NCBI GenBank assembly: GCA_012103295.1
Contig: WLXB01000005.1
Coordinates: forward strand, 1 to 64,000
Reading direction: 5' to 3'
Source of the DNA: Alphaproteobacteria bacterium
Lineage (GTDB): Bacteria; Pseudomonadota; Alphaproteobacteria; Rhodospirillales; Rhodospirillaceae
DNA: 64,000 bases
Positions 17,504-26,510 of this stretch are shown piece after piece. The translations under genes were made by a program, and so were the position numbers. The notes beneath the pieces are model-generated. The model ran no database searches, had not been told where the DNA came from, and saw only the letters and a program-made list of their open reading frames with translations. Each line of letters starts with the position of its first letter. The stretch's first letter is position 1.

Positions 17504-18493
17504 CTACCCGCCAGTTACACTCATGTGTCGGGCTACCGCCGGTCGGTTATTGCGCCGGTCGATGATGAAATCATGCCCTTTGGGCTTGCGTGTGATTGAC
17601 TCATGAATGGTTGCGATGAGTGGCTCATTGCTCTCGCTTTGGCGCAGCGGTGTACGTAAATCTGCCGCGTCATCTTGTCCGAGGCACATGTAAAGCGTGC
17701 CAGTGCAGGTTAATCTCACTCTATTGCAGGACTCACAAAAATTGTGAGTCATTGGCGTAATAAAGCCGATCCGCTTCCCTGTCTCTTGGCAAACGGTATA
17801 CCGAGCGGGACCACCGGTTTGAAAATCCGTTTCTTGTAGCATCCATTTTTTTTGTAGATTGGCGCGAACCAAACTTAGCGGCATGTATTGTTCCGTACGA
17901 TCGCCATCTATGTCACCCATCGGCATGGTTTCGATAAAGGTTAGGTCAAACCCCTGGTCACCGCACCATGACACCATGTGATCAATGTCACGCTCGTTAA
18001 CGTCACGCATAGCGACGGTGTTGATTTTGACTGAAAGGCCAGCTTGTTTCGCAGCCTCTAGTCCGGTCAGTACTTTTTCAAGGTCACCCCAGCGTGTGAT
18101 TTTGCGGAAGCGATCTGGATCCAATGTATCCAGCGATACGTTGATTCGGCGGACGCCTGCGTTGGCTAGCCGGCCGGCAAATTCTGACAGTCGGGTGCCG
18201 TTTGTCGTAAGGGTTAGCTCATCAAGCGCACCAGAGTCTAAGTGCCGCCCTAAAGACTCGATTAGGGACATTACATTCCGACGGACCAGGGGTTCACCCC
18301 CCGTTAATCGTAGCTTGCGTACGCCCAGTTCGACAAAAGTGCTGCAGATGCGATCTAATTCTTCAAGCGTCAATAGGTCGCGTTTCGGCAGAAAAACCAT
18401 GTCCTCGGCCATACAATAGACGCACCTCAGGTCGCAGCGGTCGGTGACCGAGACGCGCAAATAGCTAATAGGTCTTCCAAAGGGATCAATCAT
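17504..18493 (-). CDS. moaA: GTP 3',8-cyclase (molybdenum cofactor biosynthesis)
   Basis: A 329-residue radical SAM enzyme that, with MoaC, converts GTP to cyclic pyranopterin monophosphate. The N-terminal 4Fe-4S motif is [12 protein letters not shown], followed by [14 protein letters not shown] and [16 protein letters not shown]. The C-terminal second cluster has [20 protein letters not shown], and the essential C-terminal Gly-Gly is present (MSVTGG). Length and order are typical. ATG 18493. The other moa genes are not next to it. Confidence 0.97.
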   Translation of the reverse strand: MIDPFGRPISYLRVSVTDRCDLRCVYCMAEDMVFLPKRDLLTLEELDRICSTFVELGVRKLRLTGGEPLVRRNVMSLIESLGRHLDSGALDELTLTTNGTRLSEFAGRLANAGVRRINVSLDTLDPDRFRKITRWGDLEKVLTGLEAAKQAGLSVKINTVAMRDVNERDIDHMVSWCGDQGFDLTFIETMPMGDIDGDRTEQYMPLSLVRANLQKKWMLQETDFQTGGPARYTVCQETGKRIGFITPMTHNFCESCNRVRLTCTGTLYMCLGQDDAADLRTPLRQSESNEPLIATIHESITRKPKGHDFIIDRRNNRPAVARHMSVTGG

Positions 18494-18598
18494 GGCGCGG
18501 GTGTATCACGGTGAAGGGGCGTCTGTTAATCGCCGACAGGCCAATATTGGCCAAGAATCGGTACTGTATTTCTTATATGGAGCCGCAAGTGGTGAGTC

Positions 18599-18787
18599 TC
18601 AACCCTCCGGCAAATCTTCGAGGGCGATCACTTCTAAGGGCACAACGGCCGTATTGATGACAATTTTCCCCATATTCTCGAAGTTTACAGTCACTTTCGT
18701 GCCAACCGCAGACTGAACTTGGCCGATTCCCCACTCCACCTCTGCTGGGTTTGTGACGAGCGCCCCGGGGACGAACTCAAGTTCCAT
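18599..18787 (-). CDS. DUF3553 small protein
   Basis: A 62-residue beta-rich protein (FVPGALVTNPAEVEWGIGQVQS, then VTVNFENMGKIVI) matching DUF3553, a domain found alone or fused to UvrD-like helicases in alphaproteobacteria. It resembles the CarD/Tudor-like folds that contact proteins or nucleic acid. Its usual chromosomal neighbourhood with chpT fits what is seen here, the chpT gene lying divergently 58 bases away. Function unknown. Confidence 0.75.
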   Translation of the reverse strand: MELEFVPGALVTNPAEVEWGIGQVQSAVGTKVTVNFENMGKIVINTAVVPLEVIALEDLPEG

Positions 18788-18845
18788 GTGAAGGCCTCTT
18801 CTGTAGGGGTGCGGATAGGCCCCAATTTTAGGTGTTTGAGGAGCA

Positions 18846-19556
18846 ATGGATAGTCTTGGTATGCTAGGTCAACAAATCACAGAGGCGATATTCTCGATGT
18901 CCAATGAATTGCAGATCGCGCATTTACTATGCACGCGTCTTTGTCATGATCTTGCCGGTCCGGTTGGTGCTATCTCGGCCGGGGTGGAACTCATAGGCAC
19001 GGATCCGTCACTGATTGATGAAGAAACGCTATCTCTGCTATCTGGCAGTGCACAGGCAGCTGGTCAAAAGTTAAAATTTTTGCGTATTGCGTTCGGGTGG
19101 TCAGGCGGCGGTGGTACAAAATTTGACGACCTTGAGCACACATTCGAAGACTATCTCGTCGCTACATCCGCGATGTCCGGCGTGCCGCAACTCGACTGGC
19201 CCGACAATAACAATCTGACTTTGCTGAGTGAAAAGCTGGGTGATGGCGCGGCACAAATACTGTCTAATATTGTGCTTCTTAGTCTCGAATGCATGCATAG
19301 CTGCGGCGCGCTATCGATTGATCTCAGGTCCGGACCGGCTGGTCTGGAGGTCGTGGTCAATAACCGCACAGTGGAAGGGCGGGCATCGAAAATCAGAGAA
19401 GACACAGCCGCGGCCATGGCCAACCCTGATCAAGTCCCATTGAGTGCCCAAACCGTCCAGGCCCATCTGACCCATCTATTGGTCTCAAATTCTGGCGGGA
19501 GGATTGCCGTCGAGGGCGACGCCGAAGGTGCGGTGGTCACGTCAAAGTGGCCCTAA
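18846..19556 (+). CDS. chpT: ChpT-type histidine phosphotransferase
   Basis: A 236-residue protein. The phospho-accepting His34 is in LCHDLAGPVGAISAG, resembling a HisKA helix hairpin, and the C-terminal domain is a degenerate HATPase-like fold (ILSNIVLLSLECMHSCGALSIDL ... SNSGGRIAVEG) without an ATP-binding G box. ChpT relays phosphate from hybrid kinase CckA to CtrA and CpdR in alphaproteobacteria, and a ctrA gene is found about 4 kb downstream. Start ATG 18846 follows TTTGAGGAGCA; ATG 18897 is an alternative that begins MSNELQIAHL. Confidence 0.85.
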   Translation: MDSLGMLGQQITEAIFSMSNELQIAHLLCTRLCHDLAGPVGAISAGVELIGTDPSLIDEETLSLLSGSAQAAGQKLKFLRIAFGWSGGGGTKFDDLEHTFEDYLVATSAMSGVPQLDWPDNNNLTLLSEKLGDGAAQILSNIVLLSLECMHSCGALSIDLRSGPAGLEVVVNNRTVEGRASKIREDTAAAMANPDQVPLSAQTVQAHLTHLLVSNSGGRIAVEGDAEGAVVTSKWP

Positions 19557-19755
19557 ATGCCATGTTCATCCGTTTAAACACTGGGTTCTCACTGCATCTC
19601 AGACATATCGTATCGAGGCGATAGGGTGTGTTTTCTACTGCTTTATCGGGACCATCTAACCCTCTAAAGTACTGATAGAAAACATTGAATTTTCAAACAG
19701 GGGGGGATGGGACGCTTTGCTCAACGCAGTTGTGCCGACCATACCCGACGCATAA

Positions 19756-20124
19756 ATGAAGCGCTGCCTAATCGTTGATGACTCGCGGATCATCCGTCGT
19801 GTCGCGCGCCGTATTATGGAGGACCTCGGCTTTAAGGCTGAGGAAGCTGTTGATGGCGACAAGGCGATTGATGCGGTGAGAGTCAGTATGCCCGAAATAA
19901 TATTACTCGATTGGGAAATGCCAAATCTTTCGGGGCCTGACTTCGTAACGGCGCTTCGCAGGCTTCCCGGTGGTGCTGGCCCTAAAGTTGTATTTTGCGC
20001 AATCGAGAACGACGTAGAACACATACAGCGAGCGCTTGATGCCGGCGCAGACGAATACATCATGAAGCCATTTGATGGTGAGATTGTGCGTGCGAAACTC
20101 GATATTATTGGCATGCTCGACTGA
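19756..20124 (+). CDS. CheY-like single-domain response regulator
   Basis: A 122-residue receiver: DD at residues 8-9, phospho-acceptor Asp52 in LLDWEMPNLSG, Ala-Ile at the switch region (VFCAIENDVEH, with the usual Thr/Ser replaced by Ala), and Lys in YIMKPFDGEIV. It belongs to the group found beside chpT and cheR in Rhodospirillales-type genomes. The unusual switch residue may alter phosphorylation output. A 199-base gap precedes it and no strong RBS is seen before ATG 19756. It lies 40 bases before cheR, so both may be co-transcribed. Confidence 0.9.
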   Translation: MKRCLIVDDSRIIRRVARRIMEDLGFKAEEAVDGDKAIDAVRVSMPEIILLDWEMPNLSGPDFVTALRRLPGGAGPKVVFCAIENDVEHIQRALDAGADEYIMKPFDGEIVRAKLDIIGMLD

Positions 20125-20164
20125 TGCGATCGATTTTAGAATATGCGCTGGGCGGCCTAATATC

Positions 20165-21055
20165 ATGACACCCGACGACTTTGATTTCGTGGCGGAGTTA
20201 TTGAAAGAGCGCTCGGGGTTGGTCCTGACCCGAGACAAGACCTATTTGGTCGAAAATCGCCTTATGCCCGTGCTTCGGCGTAGGCGTTTGACAGGCCTAG
20301 AAGACCTCATCGGTTACTTACGTGATGGTGACGAATCTCTGGCGCGCGAAGTCGTTGAAGCCATGATGTCAGGGGAGACAACATTCTTCCGTGATTGGAA
20401 GCCTTTCGAACATTTTCGCACTGTAACACTGCCGAATCTTTTGAAAGCCCGGAAAGATAAAGAATCGTTTCGCATTCTCTGCTGTGGCGTATCGACCGGG
20501 CAAGAGGCCTATTCTTTAGCTCTTTTGCTCCGTGAAGCGGGTGACGTATTGGCCGCGTGGGAACCCCAAATCGTTGGTATTGATATCGCGGATAGCGCGA
20601 TCACTCGTGCACAGAAGGGTGTTTATTCTCAATTCGAGGCTCAAAGCGGGTTGCCTGTCCGCATGCTGATATCAGGCTTTGAGAAAATCAGCGATTCTCA
20701 GTGGCGCATTAAGGATGTGTTGAAGGCGGGAATCGAATTCAAACGTTGGAACTTGACCGAGGAGCTTTATCCCCTTGGTGCCTTTGATGTTGTCCTGTGT
20801 CGGAACGTGCTGATGTTCTTCGATCAAGAAACCAAAATTAAAGTGCTTGGTCGCATTTCCCGTCTGTTGACCGATGATGGTGCGCTCTATTTAGGGCCAG
20901 ATGAAACGACCGCTGGAATTTCGAAAAACTTTAGAGCGGTCGCTCCTGAAATTGGTGTGTTTGGTGTCGACCGTCCCGATCGACCGGTGTCACAATCTCT
21001 GGCAGTTGGCGCCTGGCATGGGTCGTCTCAATCCAACGCGAAAGAATCTGCATAG
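20165..21055 (+). CDS. cheR: CheR chemotaxis protein methyltransferase
   Basis: A 296-residue enzyme that methylates glutamates of chemoreceptors with SAM. The N-terminal helical domain (about 1-75) includes ERSGLVLTRDKTYLVENRL and MSGETTFFRD, the receptor-contacting and catalytic region. The SAM motif is ILCCGVSTGQEAYSLALLL, and VGIDIADSAITRAQKGVYSQFE and FDVVLCRNVLMFF (CheR signature) follow. ATG 20165 was chosen because it fits the domain start; 31 extra residues upstream overlap the receiver gene. The 3' end overlaps the convergent carbamoyltransferase by 28 bases. CheB, CheA and CheW are not in the window. Confidence 0.93.
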   Translation: MTPDDFDFVAELLKERSGLVLTRDKTYLVENRLMPVLRRRRLTGLEDLIGYLRDGDESLAREVVEAMMSGETTFFRDWKPFEHFRTVTLPNLLKARKDKESFRILCCGVSTGQEAYSLALLLREAGDVLAAWEPQIVGIDIADSAITRAQKGVYSQFEAQSGLPVRMLISGFEKISDSQWRIKDVLKAGIEFKRWNLTEELYPLGAFDVVLCRNVLMFFDQETKIKVLGRISRLLTDDGALYLGPDETTAGISKNFRAVAPEIGVFGVDRPDRPVSQSLAVGAWHGSSQSNAKESA

Positions 21056-22863
21056 TCTTCTTTCAGGTCTGGGTTTTGATTCGCTTTCTCAAGCACACAG
21101 TCCCCGATGACCAAAAGATCGAGGCCGGTTGCCATAAAGCATCGAAATGCGTCTTCAGTACTGCAGACAATCGGTTCTCCGCGAATGTTAAAACTCGTAT
21201 TCACGACAATCGGCACGCCCGTCTTTTCTTTGAATGCGGATATCAAGGCGTGGAAACGGGGATTGGTTTCTTTATGAACCGTTTGAACACGAGCTGAATA
21301 GTCGACATGGGTGACAGCGGGAATGGTGGAGCGTTGCGCGTTGACCCGGTCCGTCCCGCGTCTTTCTAGGTCCTGACGGGTTAGGGGAAGACAATGCTCG
21401 TTTTCGACGGGTGCGACGATCAGCATGTAAGGGCTGTCGTCTTCAAGTTCAAACCAGTCGCTAACGTCCTCACGCAGGACAGCGGGAGCAAAGGGTCTAA
21501 AGCTTTCGCGGAATTTAACTTTGAGATTGAGCGTGCGCTGTGTTTCTGGGCTCGTCGGATTGCCAAGAATGGAGCGTGCGCCGAGCGCGCGAGGGCCGAA
21601 CTCCATTCTTCCTTGGAACCAACCAACCCCTTTGTTATTGGCCAAGGCGTCAGCTGTGCGCTCGATCAGTGCTGAGTCCTCAAGGCGTTCAAAAACAGCC
21701 CCTGCCGTCGTTAATCTTTGCTCAATGTCAGCTTGATCGAATTCTGGCCCGAGGGACGTGCCGGCCATGCTGTCGCCCTGGTCAGTTGGCGCGCGTTCGC
21801 CATCGTGGTGGAGATGATGAGCGACCAGCGCCGCGCCCAGCGCGCCACCAGCGTCGCCAGCTGCTGGCTGAATCCAAACTCGATCAAAAATGTCTTCTGC
21901 CTGGATCTTGCCGTTGGCGACACAGTTCAGGGCGACGCCGCCGGCCAGGCATAGGTTTTTTGCGCTCGTGTCTTTTTTAATTCCTCGAGCGAGCCGTAGC
22001 ACGACCTCTTCAGTGACGGCTTGAATAGAGGCAGCGAGGTCCATCTCCCGCTGTCCAATAGTGGTCTCAGGGTCTCGCGGCGGGCCATCAAATAAGGCAT
22101 CGAAGCGGCTGTTTGTCATGGTTAAGCCGGTGGCGTAATCGAAATAAGTCATGTCGAGGCGGAATGTACCGTCGTCTTTAAGGTCAATCAGATTATCCAG
22201 AATGGTCTGTGCATATTGGGGCCGCCCGTAGGGCGCCAACCCCATAACCTTGTACTCGCCTGAGTTGACCCGGAATCCAGTGTAGTAGGTGAATGCGGAG
22301 TAGAGCAGGCCGAGTGAGTGGGGAAAGTGAATCTCCTGTTGCACAGCAAGTTTGTTGCCAGTGCCGTGGGCAAGCGAGGTTGTCGCCCATTCTCCCACAC
22401 CGTCCATCGTCAAGACGGCTGCATCTTCAAACGGTGACGGAAAAAATGCCGAGGCCGCGTGACTAAGGTGGTGCTCTGAAAAAATGAGCCTCGACGCCCA
22501 ATCCACGTTGGGATCGAAGGTCTTGAGATATTGTATGAGGTTGTCTTTTTGGAACAACTTTTCTTTCACCCATACCGGAATAGCACGGCGAAAAGAGGAG
22601 AAACCGCGTGGTGCAAACGCCGCGTATGTTTCCAGTAAGCGTTCAAATTTCAGAAACGGTTTTTCGTAAAACGCAATGACATCTACATCAGCGGCCGACA
22701 ACTTCGCATGATCGAGGCAGTACTGAATGGACTGAGTTGGCAAAGACGCGTCGTGTTTTTTTCGCGTAAACCGCTCTTCTTGCGCGGCGGCGACAATGCG
22801 CCCGTCTACGATCAGCGCCGCAGCGCTGTCATGATACAAAGCAGAGAGACCGAGAATGCGCAC
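21028..22863 (-). CDS. Carbamoyltransferase (NodU/TobZ family)
   Basis: A 611-residue protein from GTG 22863. The N-terminal Kae1/ASKHA-like domain has ILGLSALYHDSAAALIVDGRIVAAAQEERFTRKKHD and the metal-binding EHHLSHAASAFFPSPF and VLTMDGVGEW. The C-terminal YrdC-like carbamoyl-AMP domain has GGALGAAL, MEFGPRALGARSIL, FRPFAPAVL and FNIRGEPIVCS. Such enzymes transfer a carbamoyl group from carbamoyl phosphate to hydroxyls of sugars or antibiotics, and may modify capsule or LPS. The operon with DUF5989 and SxtJ-family membrane genes supports a cell-surface or secondary metabolite role. Confidence 0.9.
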   Translation of the reverse strand: MRILGLSALYHDSAAALIVDGRIVAAAQEERFTRKKHDASLPTQSIQYCLDHAKLSAADVDVIAFYEKPFLKFERLLETYAAFAPRGFSSFRRAIPVWVKEKLFQKDNLIQYLKTFDPNVDWASRLIFSEHHLSHAASAFFPSPFEDAAVLTMDGVGEWATTSLAHGTGNKLAVQQEIHFPHSLGLLYSAFTYYTGFRVNSGEYKVMGLAPYGRPQYAQTILDNLIDLKDDGTFRLDMTYFDYATGLTMTNSRFDALFDGPPRDPETTIGQREMDLAASIQAVTEEVVLRLARGIKKDTSAKNLCLAGGVALNCVANGKIQAEDIFDRVWIQPAAGDAGGALGAALVAHHLHHDGERAPTDQGDSMAGTSLGPEFDQADIEQRLTTAGAVFERLEDSALIERTADALANNKGVGWFQGRMEFGPRALGARSILGNPTSPETQRTLNLKVKFRESFRPFAPAVLREDVSDWFELEDDSPYMLIVAPVENEHCLPLTRQDLERRGTDRVNAQRSTIPAVTHVDYSARVQTVHKETNPRFHALISAFKEKTGVPIVVNTSFNIRGEPIVCSTEDAFRCFMATGLDLLVIGDCVLEKANQNPDLKEDYADSFALD

Positions 22864-22884
22864 TAGGTGTACCTGTCGATCACG

Positions 22885-23034
22885 CTAAAAGATGGTGTAG
22901 ATAAAGGGTGCGACGGCACTGCCCTGGGCCAAGACGATCAATCCACCGAACAAGACCAACATGAGTATCATGGGCAGCAGCCAAAATTTCTTACGGACTT
23001 TGAGGAATTGCCAGAATTCGATGATGAAAGACAT
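22885..23034 (-). CDS. DUF5989-type single-pass membrane peptide
   Basis: A 49-residue gene read directly from the minus strand between the carbamoyltransferase (21-base gap) and the SxtJ-family gene (9-base gap). It begins MSFIIEFWQFLKVRKKFWLL, then PMILMLVLFGGLIVLAQGSA and PFIYTIF. A basic juxtamembrane stretch (KVRKK) precedes one hydrophobic helix. Very short proteins of the DUF5989 family occur with NodU-type carbamoyltransferases and SxtJ proteins in polysaccharide clusters. It probably anchors or assists the carbamoyltransferase at the membrane. The conserved start and the operon position make it convincing despite its size. Confidence 0.75.
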   Translation of the reverse strand: MSFIIEFWQFLKVRKKFWLLPMILMLVLFGGLIVLAQGSAVAPFIYTIF

Positions 23035-23043
23035 GAACGGAAC

Positions 23044-23472
23044 TCAGAACTGTTGTGGGAGTGACTTGGGGTCTGGCCCTGGTGGGTCGCGCTCAATCCA
23101 GTAGCTGGTCGCCGTGGGGTCGCGTTTGAGGCGCAGGGGGTCTTTTCTTGTGATCCTCACATAGAGCCCTGTTGGTATCACTGCCACCACGTAGAGCACG
23201 CCAAGAACGACGGGGCCGACGATCAGATGCAGAATTTTACCAAGTCCCAACCAAGCCCAGGCGACGGGGGTTAGGGCGCGGGGCAGTACCCAGGCGAGCA
23301 CGGCAAGTCCTGCGGCGGTTGCTGTCGCCCATGAGCGTGCAGGTTCATCACTAAGAAGAGGCCACAGGCCGATAACGGCAAAAGCGACCGCTAAAACGAT
23401 CCCAACTGACCGATTGGAAGCCTTGGGCACGTCGTCCGCAGTATGGAGTGTTTCATGATGTCCGCCAGTCAT
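23044..23472 (-). CDS. SxtJ-family membrane protein
   Basis: A 142-residue membrane protein with four hydrophobic stretches (GIVLAVAFAVIGLWPLL, WATATAAGLAVLAWVL, PVAWAWLGLGKILHLIVGPVVLG and VLYVVAVIPTGLYVRI), then a soluble tail DPLRLKRDPTATSYWIERDPPGPDPKSLPQQF. The WLGLGKILHLIVGPV segment and the terminal SYW.ER are features of SxtJ-like proteins, found next to carbamoyltransferases. It leads the minus-strand operon with DUF5989 and the carbamoyltransferase. Its molecular role is unknown. Confidence 0.75.
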   Translation of the reverse strand: MTGGHHETLHTADDVPKASNRSVGIVLAVAFAVIGLWPLLSDEPARSWATATAAGLAVLAWVLPRALTPVAWAWLGLGKILHLIVGPVVLGVLYVVAVIPTGLYVRITRKDPLRLKRDPTATSYWIERDPPGPDPKSLPQQF

Positions 23473-23588
23473 GACCGGACCTATACCATTCCAGCCGCAT
23501 CACTGCAGCAGGAAACGTGCCGGTGCATGAATAACGATAACAAGCTGCTAAGCAGACGCCACCACCCGATGTGTGAATAGGGTGTCGG

Positions 23589-24305
23589 TTATCCAGCCGC
23601 TGCTTTGGCCGGTGGCAAGTCCTCTGCCGCCATGCTTTCGCGTAACACGTAACCGCGGCCCCACACCGTTTCGATGTAGTGCTCACCGCCAGTCGCGTTG
23701 GCAATCTTCTTGCGCAGTTTACATATGAAAACGTCAATAATCTTGAGCTCCGGCTCATCCATACCGCCGTATAGATGGTTGAGGAATTGCTCTTTGGTTA
23801 ACGTCGTGCCTTTGCGCAAGGCCAGCAGTTCGAGGATGCCGTATTCTTTGCCCGTTAAGTGAAGCGGTTCGCCTTCAACTTCCGCAGTACGGTCTTCCAA
23901 ATGAACGGCGAGTTTTCCGCCTTCAACCTTTGGCTGTGAATGTCCTTTTGAGCGGCGGACGATGGCCTGTATGCGTGCCATCAACTCATCGCGGTTAAAG
24001 GGCTTGGTTAGGTAATCGTCAGCGCCAATGCCAAAGCCTTGAACTTTTTTCGTCGGCTCTGTCAGGCCCGAAAGAATGAGGACCGGCGTGTTCACTTTGG
24101 CATTGCGGAGCTGGCGCAGTACTTCCAGGCCGTCCATGTCCGGCAGCATGAGGTCGAGGATTACGAGGTCATACTCGTAAAGCTTACCGATCTCGACACC
24201 GTCCTCGCCCATGTCGGTGGTGTCGACCACCCAATCTTCTTTCTTCAACATGGCTTCAATGGTTTGCGCCGTCGATGGATCGTCTTCAACCAATAGAATA
24301 CGCAT
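23589..24305 (-). CDS. ctrA: Cell-cycle response regulator CtrA
   Basis: A 238-residue OmpR-class regulator. The receiver has EDDPS at residues 8-12, phospho-acceptor Asp51 ([12 protein letters not shown]), Ser in LILSGLTEP and Lys in [25 protein letters not shown]. The C-terminal winged helix has [45 protein letters not shown] and WGRGYVL, all near-identical to CtrA of alphaproteobacteria. It controls cell division, flagellar and chemotaxis genes and inhibits replication initiation. The C-terminal AAAG does not end in the usual AA degradation tag. Divergent from fliI; intergenic GANTC sites may allow methylation-dependent expression. Confidence 0.95.
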   Translation of the reverse strand: MRILLVEDDPSTAQTIEAMLKKEDWVVDTTDMGEDGVEIGKLYEYDLVILDLMLPDMDGLEVLRQLRNAKVNTPVLILSGLTEPTKKVQGFGIGADDYLTKPFNRDELMARIQAIVRRSKGHSQPKVEGGKLAVHLEDRTAEVEGEPLHLTGKEYGILELLALRKGTTLTKEQFLNHLYGGMDEPELKIIDVFICKLRKKIANATGGEHYIETVWGRGYVLRESMAAEDLPPAKAAAG

Positions 24306-24337
24306 TGCTGTCTGCCCCTTCCGCTCTCATCCCGGTC

Positions 24338-24351
24338 TTAACAACTATTAA
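24338..24351. promoter_or_regulatory. Candidate CtrA-like box (TTAA-N6-TTAA)
   Basis: TTAA at 24338-24341 and 24348-24351, separated by six bases, one short of the canonical N7. It lies 32 bases upstream of ctrA in the ctrA-fliI intergenic region, and autoregulation is plausible. Confidence 0.35.
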
Positions 24352-24389
24352 TATACCATGCTATGTCGGATGAAGCCAGGTATCCCGCC

Positions 24390-24525
24390 GAGTCGCAGGA
24401 ATCCCACGATTTCAAGGCGGTAGCTGCCTTTGGCGCCTTTACCCGGCGTTAACGGCTGGTCCCTACACTGCTCTTTCACGACCGTAAGTATGGGTTTGGC
24501 TCCGTGAGGCGCGTGACCGGGAATC
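24390..24525. promoter_or_regulatory. Three GANTC sites upstream of ctrA and fliI
   Basis: GAGTC at 24390-24394, GAATC at 24399-24403 and GAATC at 24521-24525 occur in the 265-base intergenic region, where about one is expected by chance. GANTC is the target of the alphaproteobacterial CcrM methyltransferase, and ctrA promoters in Caulobacter carry such a site. Confidence 0.35.
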
Positions 24526-24570
24526 ACGCTAGGATGCAACGCCAGACCAAATGATGGGACAAAGGGTGCG

Positions 24571-26004
24571 GTGGCGGTCAATATTTCAACATTAATCAAC
24601 GAGCTTGATCGACTGCCCGTTCATCGGGTGTTTGGTCGCGTGTCGGCGGTTCAAGGTTTGCTGATCGAGGTGTCCGGTGTTCAGGGCAATCTCTCTGTCG
24701 GTGATCGCTGTAATATTATTGCTCGTGATGATCGCAAGGTCGCGTGTGAGGTCGTCGGTTTTAGGGACGGCCGAGCGCTACTCATGCCGTTCGGCGCGCT
24801 CGAAGGAGTCGGCCACGGGTGTCGCGCCGAGATCGGCGAAAGCCAGCCAGCAATCTACCCGGATGATGCGTGGCTTGGCCGCGTCATTAATGCGATGGGT
24901 CGCCCAGTTGATGAGAAGGGGGCCTTGCCATCGGGCTCCGAGTCATACGCGATTAAAAATTCTCCGCCGCCAGCACATACACGTAAGCGGATCGGCTCAA
25001 AAGTCGATCTTGGAATTCGATCACTCAACACATTTACGACATGCTGTCATGGTCAGCGCATGGGCATCTTTGCCGGCTCTGGTGTCGGCAAGTCGACCGT
25101 TCTCTCCATGATGGCGCGCTACACCAATGCCGACGTAACGGTTGTTGGCCTGGTCGGCGAACGTGGTCGTGAAGCACGCGAATTTATCGAGGATGATCTC
25201 GGACTAGACGGTTTGGCTCGATCAGTCGTGGTGGTTGCGACGTCTGACGAACCCCCATTGATGAGACGGCAGGCGGCCTACGTGACGCTTGCGGTTGCTG
25301 AATACTTCCGTGATCAAGGCAAAAATGTTTTATGCCTGATGGATTCCGTAACGCGTTTCTCCATGGCGCAACGCGAAATTAGCCTGTCTGCCGGTGAGCC
25401 ACCAGCTGCGAAAGGCTACACCCCAACCGTGTTTGCCGAATTGCCAAAACTCTTGGAGCGGGCGGGACCTGGCCGCAAACGCACAGGTAACATTACGGGA
25501 CTATTCACGGTGCTGGTTGAAGGGGATGACCATAACGAGCCTATCTCTGATGCGGTTCGTGGCATTCTTGACGGGCATATTGTTTTGAATCGCGCTATCG
25601 CAGAGCGTGGCCGATACCCTGCCATCGACGTCCTTAAATCCATTTCGCGGACAATGCCGGCCTGCAATACCGACGATCAAAATGAATTGTTAGAGCGGGC
25701 CAGGAAATACATCTCAGCTTATGAAGACATGGCGGAATTGATTCGTTTGGGAGCCTACAGACGAGGGTCGAATCCTGATGTTGATGAGGCTATGTACTAC
25801 TATCCGCGCATTGAAGATTTCATGCGGCAGACCAAAGATGATCACTCCGATTTGGACACTTGTTATCGGTTGCTCGCTGAAGCTCTTACGCCTCCTGAGG
25901 ACGTCGAGGGTGTTGCCGAAGAAGAGGAAGCCCCACAAGTTGTCGGGGCTGATCCGGCAGATTTAGTTCCCCAGCCTCCCGAAATACCACCAGCGGCTGA
26001 GTAG
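24571..26004 (+). CDS. fliI: Flagellar type III export ATPase
   Basis: A 477-residue F1-ATPase-like enzyme that energises flagellar protein export. Walker A is [12 protein letters not shown] (about residue 168), and Walker B is [36 protein letters not shown] and [21 protein letters not shown] are characteristic of FliI. The C-terminal helical domain includes [25 protein letters not shown]. The extra acidic tail ([12 protein letters not shown]...PEIPPAAE, about 35 residues) is longer than usual. The start is GTG 24571 with AAGGG upstream. Followed by fliJ after 10 bases. Confidence 0.95.
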   Translation: MAVNISTLINELDRLPVHRVFGRVSAVQGLLIEVSGVQGNLSVGDRCNIIARDDRKVACEVVGFRDGRALLMPFGALEGVGHGCRAEIGESQPAIYPDDAWLGRVINAMGRPVDEKGALPSGSESYAIKNSPPPAHTRKRIGSKVDLGIRSLNTFTTCCHGQRMGIFAGSGVGKSTVLSMMARYTNADVTVVGLVGERGREAREFIEDDLGLDGLARSVVVVATSDEPPLMRRQAAYVTLAVAEYFRDQGKNVLCLMDSVTRFSMAQREISLSAGEPPAAKGYTPTVFAELPKLLERAGPGRKRTGNITGLFTVLVEGDDHNEPISDAVRGILDGHIVLNRAIAERGRYPAIDVLKSISRTMPACNTDDQNELLERARKYISAYEDMAELIRLGAYRRGSNPDVDEAMYYYPRIEDFMRQTKDDHSDLDTCYRLLAEALTPPEDVEGVAEEEEAPQVVGADPADLVPQPPEIPPAAE

Positions 26005-26014
26005 GTAGCACCCG

Positions 26015-26452
26015 ATGGCCAGCACGGACCTTGAAACGCTTATTCGGCTTCGCAAGTTCGAGGTGGATGAACGTCAGCGTGCAATGGCGATTCTGCTGCG
26101 TCAGGAAGAAGCTGTGCTCGCCGGCTTAGATTCCCTATCCAATGAGAAAGCTGCTGAAACCGCATTTATGGAACAAGCAGGCATATGGGAGGGCTCGACC
26201 TTCAGTGCATATCTAAAGCATTGGGAAGTGCGTAGGTCTCAATTTATGGACGCCTTGGATCATGTCAGGGCGAAAATCGAAGAGGCGCGGGATGAGCTTT
26301 CAATCGCGTATCGCCGCCTAAAAACCTTTGAGATTACGCAAGAGCAGCGTGATGAAGCCGAAGAGCTAGAAGAAAACAGGCTTGAGCAAATTGAACTTGA
26401 CGAAATGGGCCTTGAATTACACCGCCGCAAAGAGAACGCTCACGTCTTGTAG
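26015..26452 (+). CDS. fliJ: Flagellar export chaperone FliJ-like protein
   Basis: A 145-residue highly helical, coiled-coil protein (ETLIRLRKFEVDERQRAMAILLRQEEAVLAGLD, then long Glu/Arg-rich helices to the end). Length, charge and position directly after fliI match FliJ, the soluble export component that contacts the export ATPase. Sequence similarity in this family is low, so the call rests mainly on context and helical pattern. The Glu-rich C-terminus (EAEELEENRLEQIELDEMG) fits. Confidence 0.8.
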   Translation: MASTDLETLIRLRKFEVDERQRAMAILLRQEEAVLAGLDSLSNEKAAETAFMEQAGIWEGSTFSAYLKHWEVRRSQFMDALDHVRAKIEEARDELSIAYRRLKTFEITQEQRDEAEELEENRLEQIELDEMGLELHRRKENAHVL

Positions 26453-26510
26453 CTGAATGAAGCTACGGCGGCACCTCAATCAGATAACGCTAAAATTTCT
26501 GCAGGCTTAC

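Noticed and set aside
20072..20164. Extended CheR start at 20072
   Set aside because: It overlaps the receiver gene; ATG 20165 fits the start of the CheR N-terminal domain.
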